In this document: positions 35,990-48,492 of the stretch, piece after piece
Layout of the letters: each line of letters opens with the position of its first letter
How positions within the stretch are numbered: position 1 is the stretch's first letter
Source: Cenococcum geophilum 1.58
Lineage: Eukaryota; Ascomycota; Dothideomycetes; Gloniales; Gloniaceae
Direction: 5' to 3'
Assembly (NCBI GenBank): GCA_001692895.1
Contig: KV748179.1
Location: forward strand, 3,485,222 to 3,549,221
Length of the DNA stretch: 64,000 nt
Notes under the pieces: model-generated
The model's input: the letters and a program-made list of their open reading frames with translations, nothing else
The model's database searches: none
Told to the model about the DNA's origin: nothing
Position numbers and translations under genes: made by a program

Positions 35990-37200
35990 AAATAATAATA
36001 ATAAAAATTGGATGGGATTTACCTTTCTTATTATAAGAGTTTGTTATAAGTTAATCTGGAGGTTATTCTGTTATAACACGTTTACGAGCTACTATCCCTA
36101 TTTACCTAAAATGGATTCTAATGATAACGTCTTTATTTTAATTTTCTTCTAGTTTATAAGCTATCGCCTCTTACATGTCTTTTTATTAATAACACTATTT
36201 GTCTTGTCTTTTAGTAGACTGTTTCCTCTATATCTTCGCTTTTAGCTTCTATGTCTCTAGCTATTCTTTTATAGCTACTTTATTCTCTTCTTATAACACG
36301 TTTATAAGTAATAGGATTCCTATCTTATCTTCTTATAACAATGCTAACTTTTTAGAGTATTCTCTTATAATGGCTTGTGGTCCCTAGACCGGCGGCAATA
36401 TTATTAATCTTCTAATAACGCCCTAGACAGCATCTATTACTTTTATGGCAGTTTCCCTAAAATACTATTATTACTGCGTTTATACTCTTATGTAGGATCC
36501 TTCCTACGTTTATAAGATGCCTTACTTTAGCAAAAATAAATCTAAGTGCTCCCATTATTACAGTAGAAGAAAGACCTATATCCTAGTATTTCCCATTCCA
36601 TCCTATTTTAAATTTCGCTAATTATGCTAGATCCCTACTATCTATGTGTATAAGACTTATAGGCTCTAATACGCCATCTAAGATTTCCGCTAATATCCTA
36701 ATAGTAATAGGCGGGGACAGAAGGTGTCTTCCCTTACTTATAGACTCTTTAATTTTATAAGGGTTTCCACCACTATAGAGATGTAATATTCTTAGATATA
36801 TAGTATCTAGGAGCATATATGCAAACAGCTCGTCCTTATTAATAATAATATTTATACTCTTACGTGGGCTACTCTAGCTAGGTAAGTTTCTCTAGTGACT
36901 TACTTGGGAACTATACTAACTCCTTTAGCTAATATCTCTCTAATCCCTGCTTGGATGCTAATTTAGAACCTAGGGATACTAAGAATAGCAACAACGGTTA
37001 AAATAAATATTCTCCTCGCTAGTCTCCCGCCTGTGCTAGTCCTTCCAGTACCCATTATTCTAAGAAGAATATTAGTGGAAGTGCTAATGCTTCTAGGGAT
37101 AGAGGAGCTGATAATACCATTAATAATAACGTTAAGATAGAAGAGGAGGCTCCTATTACTACTACTAGTGTTTAAGTTATTACCTAGCTCTTTTCTTCTT
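35990..37200 (-). pseudogene. Gypsy-2b extra reading frame after the chromodomain
   Basis: The homologue of the extra frame at 30600-31990, here on the minus strand. The clearest part is the uninterrupted stretch 36816-36622, which contains YLRILHLYSGGNPYKIKES and SKGRHLLSPPITIRILAEIL. A Gln/His-rich part precedes it (near 37000-37100) and a Lys/Glu/Gln-rich part follows. As in copy a it lies in the -1 frame relative to pol. No known domain is recognised. Confidence 0.55.
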
Positions 37201-37889
37201 TTTATAGAATAGCTTTATATAGTGCCTCTTAGGTGCCTCCAGGATGCCCTATTATTAGGAATTAATTTTATACTTTAGAGATACCTTTATTTTAAGCTTT
37301 AGTAATAATCTATATAAACGTAGTATACTACTATAATCCCTATATATAATAAACGGGTAGTGTTTCTATAGGTGCCTTATAATTTCTTAAAATTTCTAAT
37401 TCTTTATAGGCTGTCCTTTTACTCCTCTTTGTACTATTAACTCTACTATGTATCTCCAGTGCCAGGCCGGATACTCTTCTTTTATCCCTAGGGGATCTTT
37501 CTAAATCCCTAAGGCTACTTCTTATAGTACTACTACTCCTTCTTATACAGCGTCTTCTTTAAACAGTATCCCTAGTAGTTCTCCTATAGGTCCCTATAGG
37601 CTTCCTCTTATAGGATTTTAGGATCCCTATTATAATGGCAAAACGTTTCCGTTCTTAATGCCTATACTTACTCCTATAGTTTTAATTTATAGGGTCTTCC
37701 CTATTGCTTTACCTATAGCATATCCGGAACCATTTCTAAGTCTTTACCTTTAGTTCTTAGGAAGGTTTTAATTACGGTATCGCATCCTAGCCAAAGGTAC
37801 TCTTTAGGTTCTTAACTGTTATACGCCTAGGAGTATCCTTTCTAATAAACTAAAAATTCGCGCTTTTTCTGGCGCTATCTTTGGTCTAA

Positions 37890-40800
37890 AATGTCTTCTA
37901 TATTCTATTCCAGTTCCCTATTAATTTCGCTAGGTAGGGGCAGTTTTATACTATCTTTTCTCCGGTATAGCTCTAGTAAGAAAATATAAAATATGGGATA
38001 TATTAGATAAGATTTTAGTAATTCTAATTTATAGGCTTAGTTTTCTTTAGTTTTCTTAACTATCTTAAAGGGTCCGAGCTACTGGTGATCCAGCTTCTTC
38101 TTAATACGTTTTATTTAAATATTTTTTATAAATAGTAAGACTTCGTCTTCTATCTCGAATTCTTTTAGTATATATTTTTTGTTATAGTACCTTTTTTGTA
38201 TAGCCTGGGTGTCTAATAAGTGCTTTTTAAGTTCCTCTCTACGAATTCTTATTTGCTTAATTCTTTTAAATGCTGCTAGTGCCTTTCTTTTGGGAATAAT
38301 GTCCTTAACGTTCTAGGGGTTATTTGCTTTTACCCCAAACAATGCTTTATAAGGGGTCATTTTTGTGTTGCTATAAATGCTTATATTATATACATGCTGC
38401 GCTAGAGCTAACCACAATATCCAATTATCCTGTTAATAATTAATATAGTAGCGGAGGTAGTGTTCCAATAATATATTTAGACGCTCTATTTGCCCGTCTA
38501 TTTATAAGTAAAAGGTAATACTTATTCTTTACCGTATTTTTAATAAGAGATAGAATAAAGACTAAAATGCACTATTAAATATAGTGCCTCTATTAGATAT
38601 AATTCCCCTTAGCGTGCTAAATAAGAGCTACCGTTCTAAAAATAGGTCTGCTAGTTCTACTACTATAATCATTATTATAACAGTAAAGTATCCTAAAAAC
38701 TTTGTATACCTATTAACGATTACTAGAATAACGTTAGCAACCTCTTTAGTTCTTATCTTAGTAGGGGGTAAGCCTATAATAAAATCCATTATTAATTCTA
38801 ATATAGGTCCCTACGGAATAGGAAGTACTAATAACTCGCCGTATAGGCGATGCCTGGATATCTATATCCTTTAGCACGTATTATACCTTAATATATAGTC
38901 CTTAACCTCTTTAGATATTCCATCCTAAAAGTATTTCCTTTAAACGGCCTTAAGGGTTCTATTAGCACCGTAGTAACCCCTAAAAGGGTTATTATAGAAG
39001 ACCTTTAAAATTTTATCTTAAATTGCTTAGTCCTTTAGGACATATATAGCACCCTTAAAGCGTAATAGACCCTTTTAGTCTTGCTGTTATAGCTTCTTAA
39101 TAACTCCGGCTAAGTTAGTCTCTACTATATCTTTCTACCTCTCCCTAGAGGTAAAGGCGTCCCTTTATTAAGCTTAAAGAAGAAGATCTGGAAAGGTTTT
39201 ATATAGATCGCTTACTTCCATTTTGCCTGCCGCTATTATAGACTTAAGGCGTAGCATAAGACGTTTTAAACCATTAGTGCTAGTAGATTCTCCTACCATT
39301 ATGCAGTGTGCCACGCTATAGATAGGCATCTCGCCTATCCCTTTTAGATCCGAGAACTCGCAGCTAATACGCCGTTAAGTTAAAGGTGCCGCGACACCTC
39401 TAGCATATCCTATAGAATTCTCGCTAATTCTAGGGTACGCTAACTTTGTGACATCTGCTTAGTCTATAACCTAGTCTATAACTATATCCTACGGCTCCAT
39501 AATTATGTCGCTTCGCAGCTATATTGCTGGGACCTCTACCCTACCGCGAAATTCTATAGTTTTAGAGAAAGAGTCTTCTTTCTTCCTAAGCAAATTTTGC
39601 AATATGGGGATTATTTCCCCTATGCTGTCCTAGATCCTCCCTATCTCATAATTTAGACGTCTTAATAACCCATTAGTAGGATTTGTCTTTCCTAGGCGGT
39701 ACGTAATCTTAAAATTGTACTGCAATAGTGCCTTTACCTACCTAGCTTATTAACCGCTTAACATCTTTATAGTTATAAAGTATTCTAGGTTATTATAGTC
39801 TGTAAGGACTTTAATAGGATAATTGCTTNCCATATAATAATATCGCTAGTGCTTTATTACTGCGATTATCGNGAGCAGCTTCTAGTTATACGTTATATAA
39901 CGCTACTNTATAGAGGTNATTTTCCTTAACTAAAACGCCANAGGATGCTATTTTCCGTCTTTTAATTAAGATATAATTGCCCCTAGGGTAAAGCCGGATG
40001 CATTTGTTTTAAGGTATATANATAGCTCCTAGTAGAAGTATATTAGGATAGGCGCCGATATAAATAAATCCTTTAACCGGTCTATAGCCTGCTTAGCAGC
40101 TTCCCTAAATATAAAGGGTCCTAACTTCCTGCCATTCTTAGATCCTTTTAGTAGATCGGTAATTAGGAGTATTACTTATAAGTAGTAAACAATAAACGTT
40201 TAGTAAAAGTTCGCCATACCTAAGAAAACCTATACTTCTCTAAATGTTATAGGGTAGGGCCATTCCCTAATAGCGTCTACCCGACTTTTCTCTATTAATA
40301 CTCCGTTAACGCTAATAATAAAGCCTAAAAAATTAATGCTAGTAGTATAGAACGTATACTTTTTTAGGTTTATATAAAGCTTATATTCCCGCAGTCTTTC
40401 TAGTACTATTCGCACGTGGTACGTATATACTTTGTAGTTATTAGAGTAGACTATAATGTTATTAAGGTAGACTATACATATCGTGTCTAATAGGCCTAAC
40501 AATGCCTTATTAATATAGGCCTAAAATGTCACTAGTGCGTTAGTGAGCCTAAATGGTATTACTAGGTACTTAAAGTGGCCGTACTGTGTTCGGAACGCCG
40601 TTTTCTACTTATCGCTAGCTTTAATCCGGATTTAATAGTATACATCTTTTAGATTTAATTTCGTAAATATTTTTACGCCCGATAGCCTGTTAATAAGCTT
40701 CCCTATTAAGGGTAACGGGTAGCAATTCTTTATAGTAATCTTATTTAGCGCCTAATAGTTAATATAGAGGCGAAGGGTCCCGTCCTTCTTAGGTATAAAT

Positions 40801-41560
40801 ATAATTGGTATCCCTGCCAGGCTTATAAAGGGCCAAATCCATCCTCTCTAAAGATTGTCTACTATATATTAACGTAGTACTACCAGCTTATTTTCTGACA
40901 GGTTATACAGCGGTCTAAAAGGAGGTTGTTTATCCCCTATGTCTATCTTATACTTAACCAACATAGGGTTAGGTAAGGTTTATACAGCCTCTTTACTAGA
41001 AATATCCTCTAAGTCCGTATATTCCTATGGAATCTCTAGTTCCTTAACTGCGTATAGCCGGACATCCAAAAATAAATATCCTATATCCCCGTTCTTGGTA
41101 TTAAGAGTGGCATATATAGTATATGCCCACCCTTCTTCTTATATATAGTTTAAGAAAGTCTCTTAATCTTCAACTATAATGCGCGGTTAAGACTTCCAAT
41201 GTTAATACGAGGCTGAAGGCTAATTAATGTCCGGATTAACTTGGCGAAGCTATAGGTATCCTAAAATAAGGTTATACCCCTTAATTTCTACAGCATAGAA
41301 GCGCATCTTCTGCGTGTCCTATAGACCATCGCGGTCCTAGCTAGCTACGGAAAAAGCCTATTCCCTATAGTATGGAATCTGGTAGCCTCTAATGCTTTAA
41401 ATGGTGCGCACCTATAAGCCGCTAAGGTCCAAATCTAATTCTTTTACTAGTAATTAAGAAATGAACCCTATACTTACGCCGCTGTCCATAAGGCAGTCTC
41501 GCGTTACCTATTTGTTATTAACTTAAATGGAGATAGGAATAACCATACGGCAGTTTACTC
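37890..41560 (-). pseudogene. Gypsy-2b pol (protease, RT, RNase H, integrase, chromodomain), RIP-inactivated
   Basis: The protease starts near 41495 (CLMDSGVSIGFIS). An open stretch at 40502-40230 covers the RT palm, with VYLNNIIVYSNN in place of YLDD, then LKKYTFYTTSINFLGFIIS. RNase H follows near 39700-40000, and the integrase near 38590-39000, where an antisense frame stays open by chance. The chromodomain is near 37870-37940. Ambiguous bases cluster at 39829-40021. The frame contains only RIP-type stops. Confidence 0.88.
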
Positions 41561-41599
41561 CCTCCTTCTCTTACTAGCCTAGTATAAGGGAGTAAAGAT

Positions 41600-42658
41600 C
41601 TACTAGGCTATCTCTTTTCCTAATTGGGCCGACTTTTGCTTCTTCTGCTGGCAGAAGCGGCTTATATGGCCCTTCTTGCCACAGTTATAATAGGTGCGTG
41701 TCTCCCGGTTCCCCTCCTACGGATTAGGTCTCTGCCTATTGTTATTTTAGGGTTAACCAGCGTTGCTCTAGGGCTGCGAGGCCTACTCGCGTTATCCTTC
41801 CGCAGAGCGGTTAGGTTGGAATCTGCCCCTATTATTAAAGCTAGGTCTAGTCCTACGCTCTTTATTATTGGCGTCTTGTTCCTTTCGCTTGCCTAAATAG
41901 TCTCTTTTAGCACTCTTAATCCGAGTAGCTTTAGAGATAAGCTTTTCTTAAGAGGTAGGAATTTCGCCCTTCTCTTATATGGCCTGTTGAATCTTAGGTT
42001 ATAGCTTAGCGAGTAGCTAGTAAAGTCATATAGCGTTATCCCATAGATCTAAGTAGGGTATATTATCTTCTAGTTCTTCTAAGTAGTTTACAAACTAGAC
42101 CACAGTCTAACTATCCCGCTGTTTGGCGTTATAGTATCGCTAGTTATAGTCCATCCCTTAATTAGTAGGGTCTTAGACCTAATTAACCAACTAGGTCCTA
42201 AGTTTGCTAAATTTAAAGAGTATAGTAAGTTTCTTTTCGTAGCGTATTTATAAACTCTTAACGGTGCTACATAGGAAGGTAGAAGCAATTAGTGTCTGAT
42301 TATACTTATTAGAGTAACGTTTTAGATCTAGCCGAAACTTAGTTTTATATTATTAGATAAAACGATTATAGTTCTAAAGACTATTACTATAGTACTTATT
42401 AGGTTCCTTTATGCGGAATTTAGGTTTTTCTAACGTTATAGTATAGTGTGGCGTTACCCCTTTAAGTCCGCTTTATATCTAGGGTGTCTATACTTCCCCT
42501 AATTGTCCTTATAATTGTTCTTAGTAGTTTTAATATACTTATCTTAATTATATCTCTAACTCCTTTGTTTTTTATAGGGTCTTATATAGCGACCGCTCTA
42601 ATAACTCCCTAGCGGTAATCGTTCCTAAGGGTCTCGTAAGGTTAGATGGACTAGCCAT
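41600..42658 (-). pseudogene. Gypsy-2b gag, RIP-inactivated
   Basis: Starts at the ATG at 42658 (MASPSNLTRPLGTITARELL) and runs to the zinc knuckle near 41692-41640 (YYNCGKKGHISRFCQQKK). In this copy the knuckle keeps its His and last Cys and has lost only the first Cys. gag and pol are again in different frames (pol at -1). TAG/TAA stops mark RIP. Confidence 0.82.
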
Positions 42659-42808
42659 GGCTTCTTCGTAGGAAGAGGGAATGCGCTCCTCTAGGGAAAC
42701 TCTTTGAGCCTCTTGCGGTGAGGGCGTTGCTTCGTGGGGTACAGGAGTATGGTTTGTTATTATTAATTAATAGCCGTACGTTCCTAACGGATTATAAGCA
42801 ATTAGAAT

Positions 42809-43186
42809 TATAAGAGGCCAGCTTAACCGGAACGTATAATTATCTAATTAACAGTATTACCGGTAAGTAGAAGGTAAGTTAAAGGTAAATAGAAGATAAG
42901 TTAAAGGTAGAATAAGTTTTACGTATTAAAGGACAAATGCTTCTAACCACTTCTATTTAGAGACTAATCGCTAGTTCTTCTCTAGAGGAGAACCAGCTCC
43001 CTATATAATCTTTCTAAGATGCTAGTAAAACCCTTTGCCCCTTATCTGTCTAACCGTGTCTTCTGGGACGTAAATAGAACATAGGTGAGACCTCCTTCTG
43101 GAACATAGATAAGACGTTCCTCTGGAATATAGATGAGACCTCCTTCTGTCTTATCTGATATGTACCTTCTAGGGAATTCCGTTACA
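42809..43186 (-). repeat. 5' LTR of Gypsy-2b
   Basis: 378 bp. In the element sense it reads TGTAACGGAATTCCC to CTTATA (the CA terminus RIPped). It carries the same extra ~24-bp units as the other LTR of this copy. Confidence 0.93.
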
Positions 43187-43823
43187 CCAGTTTAGATGTT
43201 TTAATAAATAATAATAAAGTTTTAAAGTTTAATAAGTAATGTATAAACCGAGAAGGACTGCCTACCTATAGCTGCGAAAATCTACTAAGTATAACTGTAA
43301 GATCTAGGAGTTTTACGTACTTAAGGACTAATAAGTATTTATCTAAATTGCGAAGGTCTTTAGACCTTATATTTTCCAGTTAGAGTTTAAGGGGTCTATT
43401 TTACAAAGCTTTTACTATTACTAATAGTGCAATCGCGAGTTTATATTCGTCTCTATATCTATAGCGGTAAGGAGTATTATAATATACAATTATAGTGAAA
43501 TTCTTTATAACCCTTAAGCTTATAATAAAGAGAGAGGCAAGAGGGCTTAATAATAGCCGACGTTCACGCCAGTCTAGTAAGGTCATATTAAGAGTAATTT
43601 CTTTAATATAATAATAGGGCTCGCGCTTTAGGAATTCTTTAAACTCTACTAAGCCTTTTAGTAATATATTAACTTTTACTTTACAATAACACTTCCGCTA
43701 AAAAGTATTTAGGCCTATAAAATAGAGTTATTAAGAGCTACATATTACGTTACGGGTGTCTTAAATAGGCAAGTAGTTAAGGACGTGCTTAAAGAGTTTT
43801 ACTAGTAAGAAGAGTAGAGGTAA
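43187..43823 (-). pseudogene. F-box/LRR-like protein 1, N-terminal part (split by Gypsy-2b)
   Basis: F-box proteins link substrates to SCF ubiquitin ligases. Near 43823 the minus strand opens with LPLLFLLVKLFKHVLNYLPI then DTRNV, fitting an F-box (Leu-Pro, VLNYLP, D, V). FKEFLKREPYYYIKEITLN follows and an open stretch at 43586-43401 (MTLLDWRERRLLLSPLASLF). RFSQLQVGSPSRFIHYLL leads to the break at TSKL. The frame at 43586 and at the junction is the same. No F-box start codon can be fixed, so the start is estimated. Interruptions are RIP-type stops. F-box identity is by pattern, not alignment. Confidence 0.7.
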
Positions 43824-44850
43824 ATATATTGTTTATAATATAGTTAAAGGCTATATAGTTTAAGAGAGTCTAAATAGATAAAGATACGACGTTTTTAAGC
43901 TTAGTTAGTGCTTATAGGGCCTTTTAAAGAAGAAGATTGACTTAAAGTAGTAGAGGCTCCGTTTCTAGACTCTCTAAATGCCATTTCTAGCTCTTAGGCT
44001 TATATAGCTAAAGGTACCCTTCTAAATTTAAAGGTTCTAAAACTGGTTCTAAATTACTCTTTACCGGCTTTTTAGGTCTCTTATTACTAATAAAGCGAAG
44101 TCTATAAGCAATATAGCCTAGGCATATAGCTTAGCCATACTAATTAAAAATTGTAGCGCCTAACCTTTCCCCTTTTATTAAACGCCTAATTAGCCTAAAA
44201 GAACCGGTCCTTTGGCGAAGCCAAATAGGACATATTTTATAGTTTAATACCTTTCCTTATATAGATAGGAGTCGCTATTTATGCGTGTACCTATTTCTAC
44301 CTTATTAAATCATACTTAAGCAGTATAGACTTAGAGGTTTAGATGCCACCAGACCCACCAATAAGCTAATTTAAAAAAAATTATACATTCTTCTATATGA
44401 CTAGCTTTAGCAGGGAATTCTACTCTTATACTACTTAACTTAGTATAGTAAGGCTAGAAGGCCTATACGGATATAAATACTATAGTAGCGAGATAAATAC
44501 TTGTATGTAACGAGTTTAAATTCTTAAGGGGGTAAAGTTAGCTATAAATAAAGCTGATAAAGTAACTAAAATCTAATTTACTAAAACATTAAAGAATTGC
44601 GCCATCTATATCCTATACTAAGCTCTTCTCTCTAAAATAACAACTTTATAAAATCCTCTATAATGTCCCCCTAGGATAATAATATAATAACTAGTCCTGC
44701 TATTGTTATAAGAGTTAGGTTATTAATATTATTAGGCTGTTAAACTATTACTACTATAAAAGCCGCTCCGTTTATTTCTTATAGTATATATATAGTCCCC
44801 TTTCCTTTTATAGTTATATTTAGTGGTTTATAAATAGGCTTATTTAGCTA
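43824..44850. other. No gene recognised
   Basis: RIPped AT-rich sequence between two divergent pseudogenes (F-box 1 on minus, membrane protein on plus). It could hold both promoters. Nothing can be identified with confidence. Confidence 0.35.
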
Positions 44851-47800
44851 GTTAACCTATTTAATTAATAGTTGCTTGCTAGCTTTAGCGATAAAAGGTA
44901 TTTACATTAGGTCTTATATAAACTCTTACTCTACCAGCCTTCCGGTGCTATTTAAATATTTAGCACCAGCTAATTATATAACCGTTAATATTAGTAGAAT
45001 AGGTACTAGGACTTTAACTAGGTATAATCTAGGGACTATAAATAAAAGAGTAAGATTATAAGCCTATATACTGCTAATTCTAGTATTAAACGGAGCTAGG
45101 TTAGGCACTTCACCCTAGATATAATAAAAGAAGGCGTTATATCGTAATTTAACCATAAGTATTAATAATACCACACCTATAAGCAGAGGATTAGTAGCTG
45201 CTATACGTTAGGAGAGTTTAATAGTAGCGCTAATGCCTATAAACATTATAAGATTAGCAAGTGCAAAGAATTTAGGAGTTAAGTTTATAGGGAATAAATA
45301 ATTGCAAGGAGGAATTAATACTGCGTTATAGTTTGTAAGGAGGTTTGTAAGGCTCTTAAGGTAGACCTCTTTTTACTATAAACATGTTAGTTAGTATATA
45401 GCGCGCGGCATAGAGAGGGACACCCATAGCAGCGATTTTGCTAACAATTTTAACAGTATCGTTAGCGTATTCATTAGTGCCCCATCTTCCAATATTTATT
45501 AGGCTGTTATTAAAAAAATAAAACCTCTAAATTTTTAAGAAATTGCGCTAACTGAAGCTTCGCGATTGTACTTGCAGATATTATAGTTAGTATCCCACTA
45601 TTTAGCGGACTACCTTCTGCTATATTTATTGTCTTTAGATAAATTAATATAGTAGCGGCAAGGCTTTTTAGAGCGAGGGAGGATATATAAATAAGGGTAT
45701 AAATATCCTAAAGGAGTTACATAGCTGCGGTTAAAAACTAAGTAATAAAAGTAAAGTGTAATTTGCAGCCCTAAATATATAGATTTATAGAATATATAGT
45801 AGAATATCTATTAGTATTTCTAATAAACCCTTACTAGTTTAAGAGGAAGGTTTTTATTTTAGGCCCTTAAACTAAGCAAAGGCTTAGCAAATTTTTTTTA
45901 GGTTCCTCTATATATAGATAGTTTTACCCTCTTATTACCTAACGAGATTATATTATGCTGAGGCTTTACTAGAATCTTGTTATAGCTTATAAGTCACTAA
46001 AAAGCCTTTAAGTAGGATTAGAATATAAATCGTCTTTTTAGGATACGTTAGTAAATAGAACTATAAATGCTTTAGAGTAAGAAACCTGCCTTTATAGCTA
46101 TTTTAGTTATAGAAGGAAACCCTTATTAGGCTAAATTAAGCCTAAATAAAATAAAAAGAGTCTTAAATTGGCTCCTTTTAGAGCTAACTATACTAGGATT
46201 AGCTTCTAGTTAGTAATCGGTATTTAAGTATAGAACTCTCTTCCAATTATATACTCTTAAGAATTTTAATCTCTTAACCTCTTACTAAAAACTTCTGCAG
46301 CCTTTTTAAGTAATCTTATTATCTAAAGATATTTAATCTCTATTTATTATGCTAAAGGGAAGGTACTTAAAAGAAACCGTAGAATAACTCTATTAGTTAA
46401 ACACCTAAGAAAGTACTTATAAACCGCCTAAGAACTACGCCGTGCTTAAGAAAGATTTACTGTTAAGCCTAACTAGCTAATATAGTGGAGTTATTATAAC
46501 TAGCAAATATAGTAGCTAAAAACACGATAACTAATAGGTAAAGTTTGGCATATTAATTATTTTCTTTACTGCCGCTATCTGCTATGCAGTATTTGGGCTT
46601 TTAGTATTATTTAAACCAGAATTTAAGGATATAGGTATTGTAACGTTAAATATAAGTAAATAGATTTATTTAATACTATTTTTGGTACTCTTAAACTTAT
46701 ACCTAGTTATAGGTAAATTTAACGAACTTTACTCTATTAATGGGGTTGTCCTATAAGCTATAAGTGATATTCTTTAGCCTATTCCTAGCTAGGTTTAAAA
46801 TCTTATAGGTAATAGTACTACCTTAGTAAAGAGCGTGGTTAGGGGTCCTACTATAGCTGCTTTAAGCACTAGGAATATAGCCGCTTTAGTAATCGAGAGC
46901 GGTGTAAATATAGCTGCATTAGCAATTAAGAGCAGTGCGAATGTAGCTGCGTTAGCAATTAAAAGTGGTGTAAATACTGTTGCTATAGCAGCTCAGAATA
47001 TAGCAAATAACTTTATTAACGAAAACATTCCTAGAAATCTATTAGTAGGGATAGAAAAGCTCTATCTTAAGTATACTAATAGCACACGGGACTGCTATAT
47101 ATTACCTTTAAATATTTTCGATATTATACTAAAAGTCATTTTAGACTTACTGGGCGATAAAATCCAGACCCTTTAAAATCTAGAAGACTCTTTAGTAAAC
47201 ACTGCCCTAGAAAACGCCTAACACTTATTAATTATGGGACTTATATTTATATTAATTACCGCGGTAGCTTTCTATTATTTAACTAGTTGTCTTTAAAATC
47301 TTAGTATCTTAGCAAGACTAATAATTAGTTTACTATCCAGTTTAGTATGTTTTATTTCCTTTTTAGTATCTACTATTATTTTATTTATTCTTTAGTTAAA
47401 GTTCTAGGCAATAATTAAGAAAGATTTGCCTTCAATTTTTAAAGTAGAGGTAGGTAAAGTAAGCAGGTATTATTTAGGAGCTCTCTACTATACTTTTACA
47501 ATATTGTTAACCAGTATATTAACGGCATTTATTTAAGGTTTATATAACGTCCATCCCTAGGTTAAGAGACGCACCCTATTAAGAGATAAATTTGCAGTTT
47601 TAACCTCTAAAGTCTCTTACTTGGGAGTTAATAAAGTTATACTTAATGTCTTCTTATTCTTCGGCTATTTCTTTATATAGAAACCACTCTATAGCGAGAA
47701 TATAACTATAGTTGGTTATGCTATTAATCGTCCTATTAGTGGCGTTAAGAGCTACTTTAGCTATTCCCCCCTGCTCTATTATAACTATAGGCCTAAGTAT

Positions 47801-47880
47801 AAATTTTAGAATCCTAGATTAATAGCTTTATTAAAAAAATATATAATTTAAAAGTTTTAAGACACTCTACTTTTATAAAC
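44850..47880 (+). pseudogene. Unrecognised multi-pass membrane protein, RIP-inactivated
   Basis: One plus-strand frame holds for about 1,000 codons: the open stretches at 44876-45061, the segment at 46544 and 46835-47176 are all in register, with only TAG/TAA breaks. The C-terminal third has clear hydrophobic segments: FGILIIFFTAAICYAVFGLL (46544), an extracellular-type region with three repeats of the form ...SGVNIAALAIKS (about 46890-46985), then IFILITAVAFYYLTSC (about 47225-47290), LIISLLSSLVCFISFLVST (about 47310-47375) and a further one near 47480-47540. Four membrane segments with a long loop after the first recall SUR7/PalI-type proteins, but I see no diagnostic motif. The start and stop are uncertain. 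Confidence 0.6.
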
Positions 47881-48492
47881 ATATATTTAGGAAATTTTGC
47901 TAGGTAGAGGAGGGGTATTTACTAAGGCGTAATAATTTAGTACGTATTAATGTGCATTAGTATGCTTATATTAAACTATATTTTTATAGTATTAATTTTA
48001 ACACCATCCTATTTTTAGAATATATTTTAGTATTATTATAGCGTACGCAATCTCTTCCCCGCTTCCTATTATTAAATATTTTAAATATTAACCACCACCT
48101 TAAAACCTTCTAAGACGTCTATAAATATTTATTAAATATACTGCGAGAGCATAGTAAATAAGATATACCACTATATATCTTTCCCTAAAAAGTATACATA
48201 TAACTATATAGTTAACTATAAGATCTAAAACTATTGCCTAAACGTACTAAATAGCAAAACTCCTTATCTAGACTAAAAGCTAATAAAGGGTAGAAACGGA
48301 GTAATTATATAATTAGGTAGTTCTTCAGCAAAAGGGAATTACCTTAACTACACCTAATAGTATATTTAACGTTAAGTGTGCTTATTAACGTACTAATCTT
48401 TAAACCTATAAGACCGCCGCGAGTAACCTAAATGCCAATATTGTAAAGGCTAATGCTGCTATTTTAGAAGGGTCAAAGGATTTAGGAGTAAT
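47881..48492. other. No gene recognised
   Basis: Heavily RIPped sequence between the membrane-protein and kinase pseudogenes. Stops in the upstream frame become too dense to claim that the coding region continues. Confidence 0.35.

Larger units (their letters stand above)
35470..43186 (-). mobile_element. Gypsy family 2, copy b (inverted relative to copy a)
   Basis: A complete 7,717-bp element on the minus strand with 378-bp LTRs. The flanking target duplication is CTAGT (35465-35469) on the left and CCAGT (43187-43191) on the right, identical but for one C-to-T change in a CpA context. Gene content is as in copy a and it is less degraded in gag. It interrupts an F-box/LRR pseudogene. Confidence 0.95.

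Noticed and set aside
41624..41896. Plus-strand frame of 90 hydrophobic codons
   Set aside because: Antisense to the zinc-knuckle part of Gypsy-2b gag.
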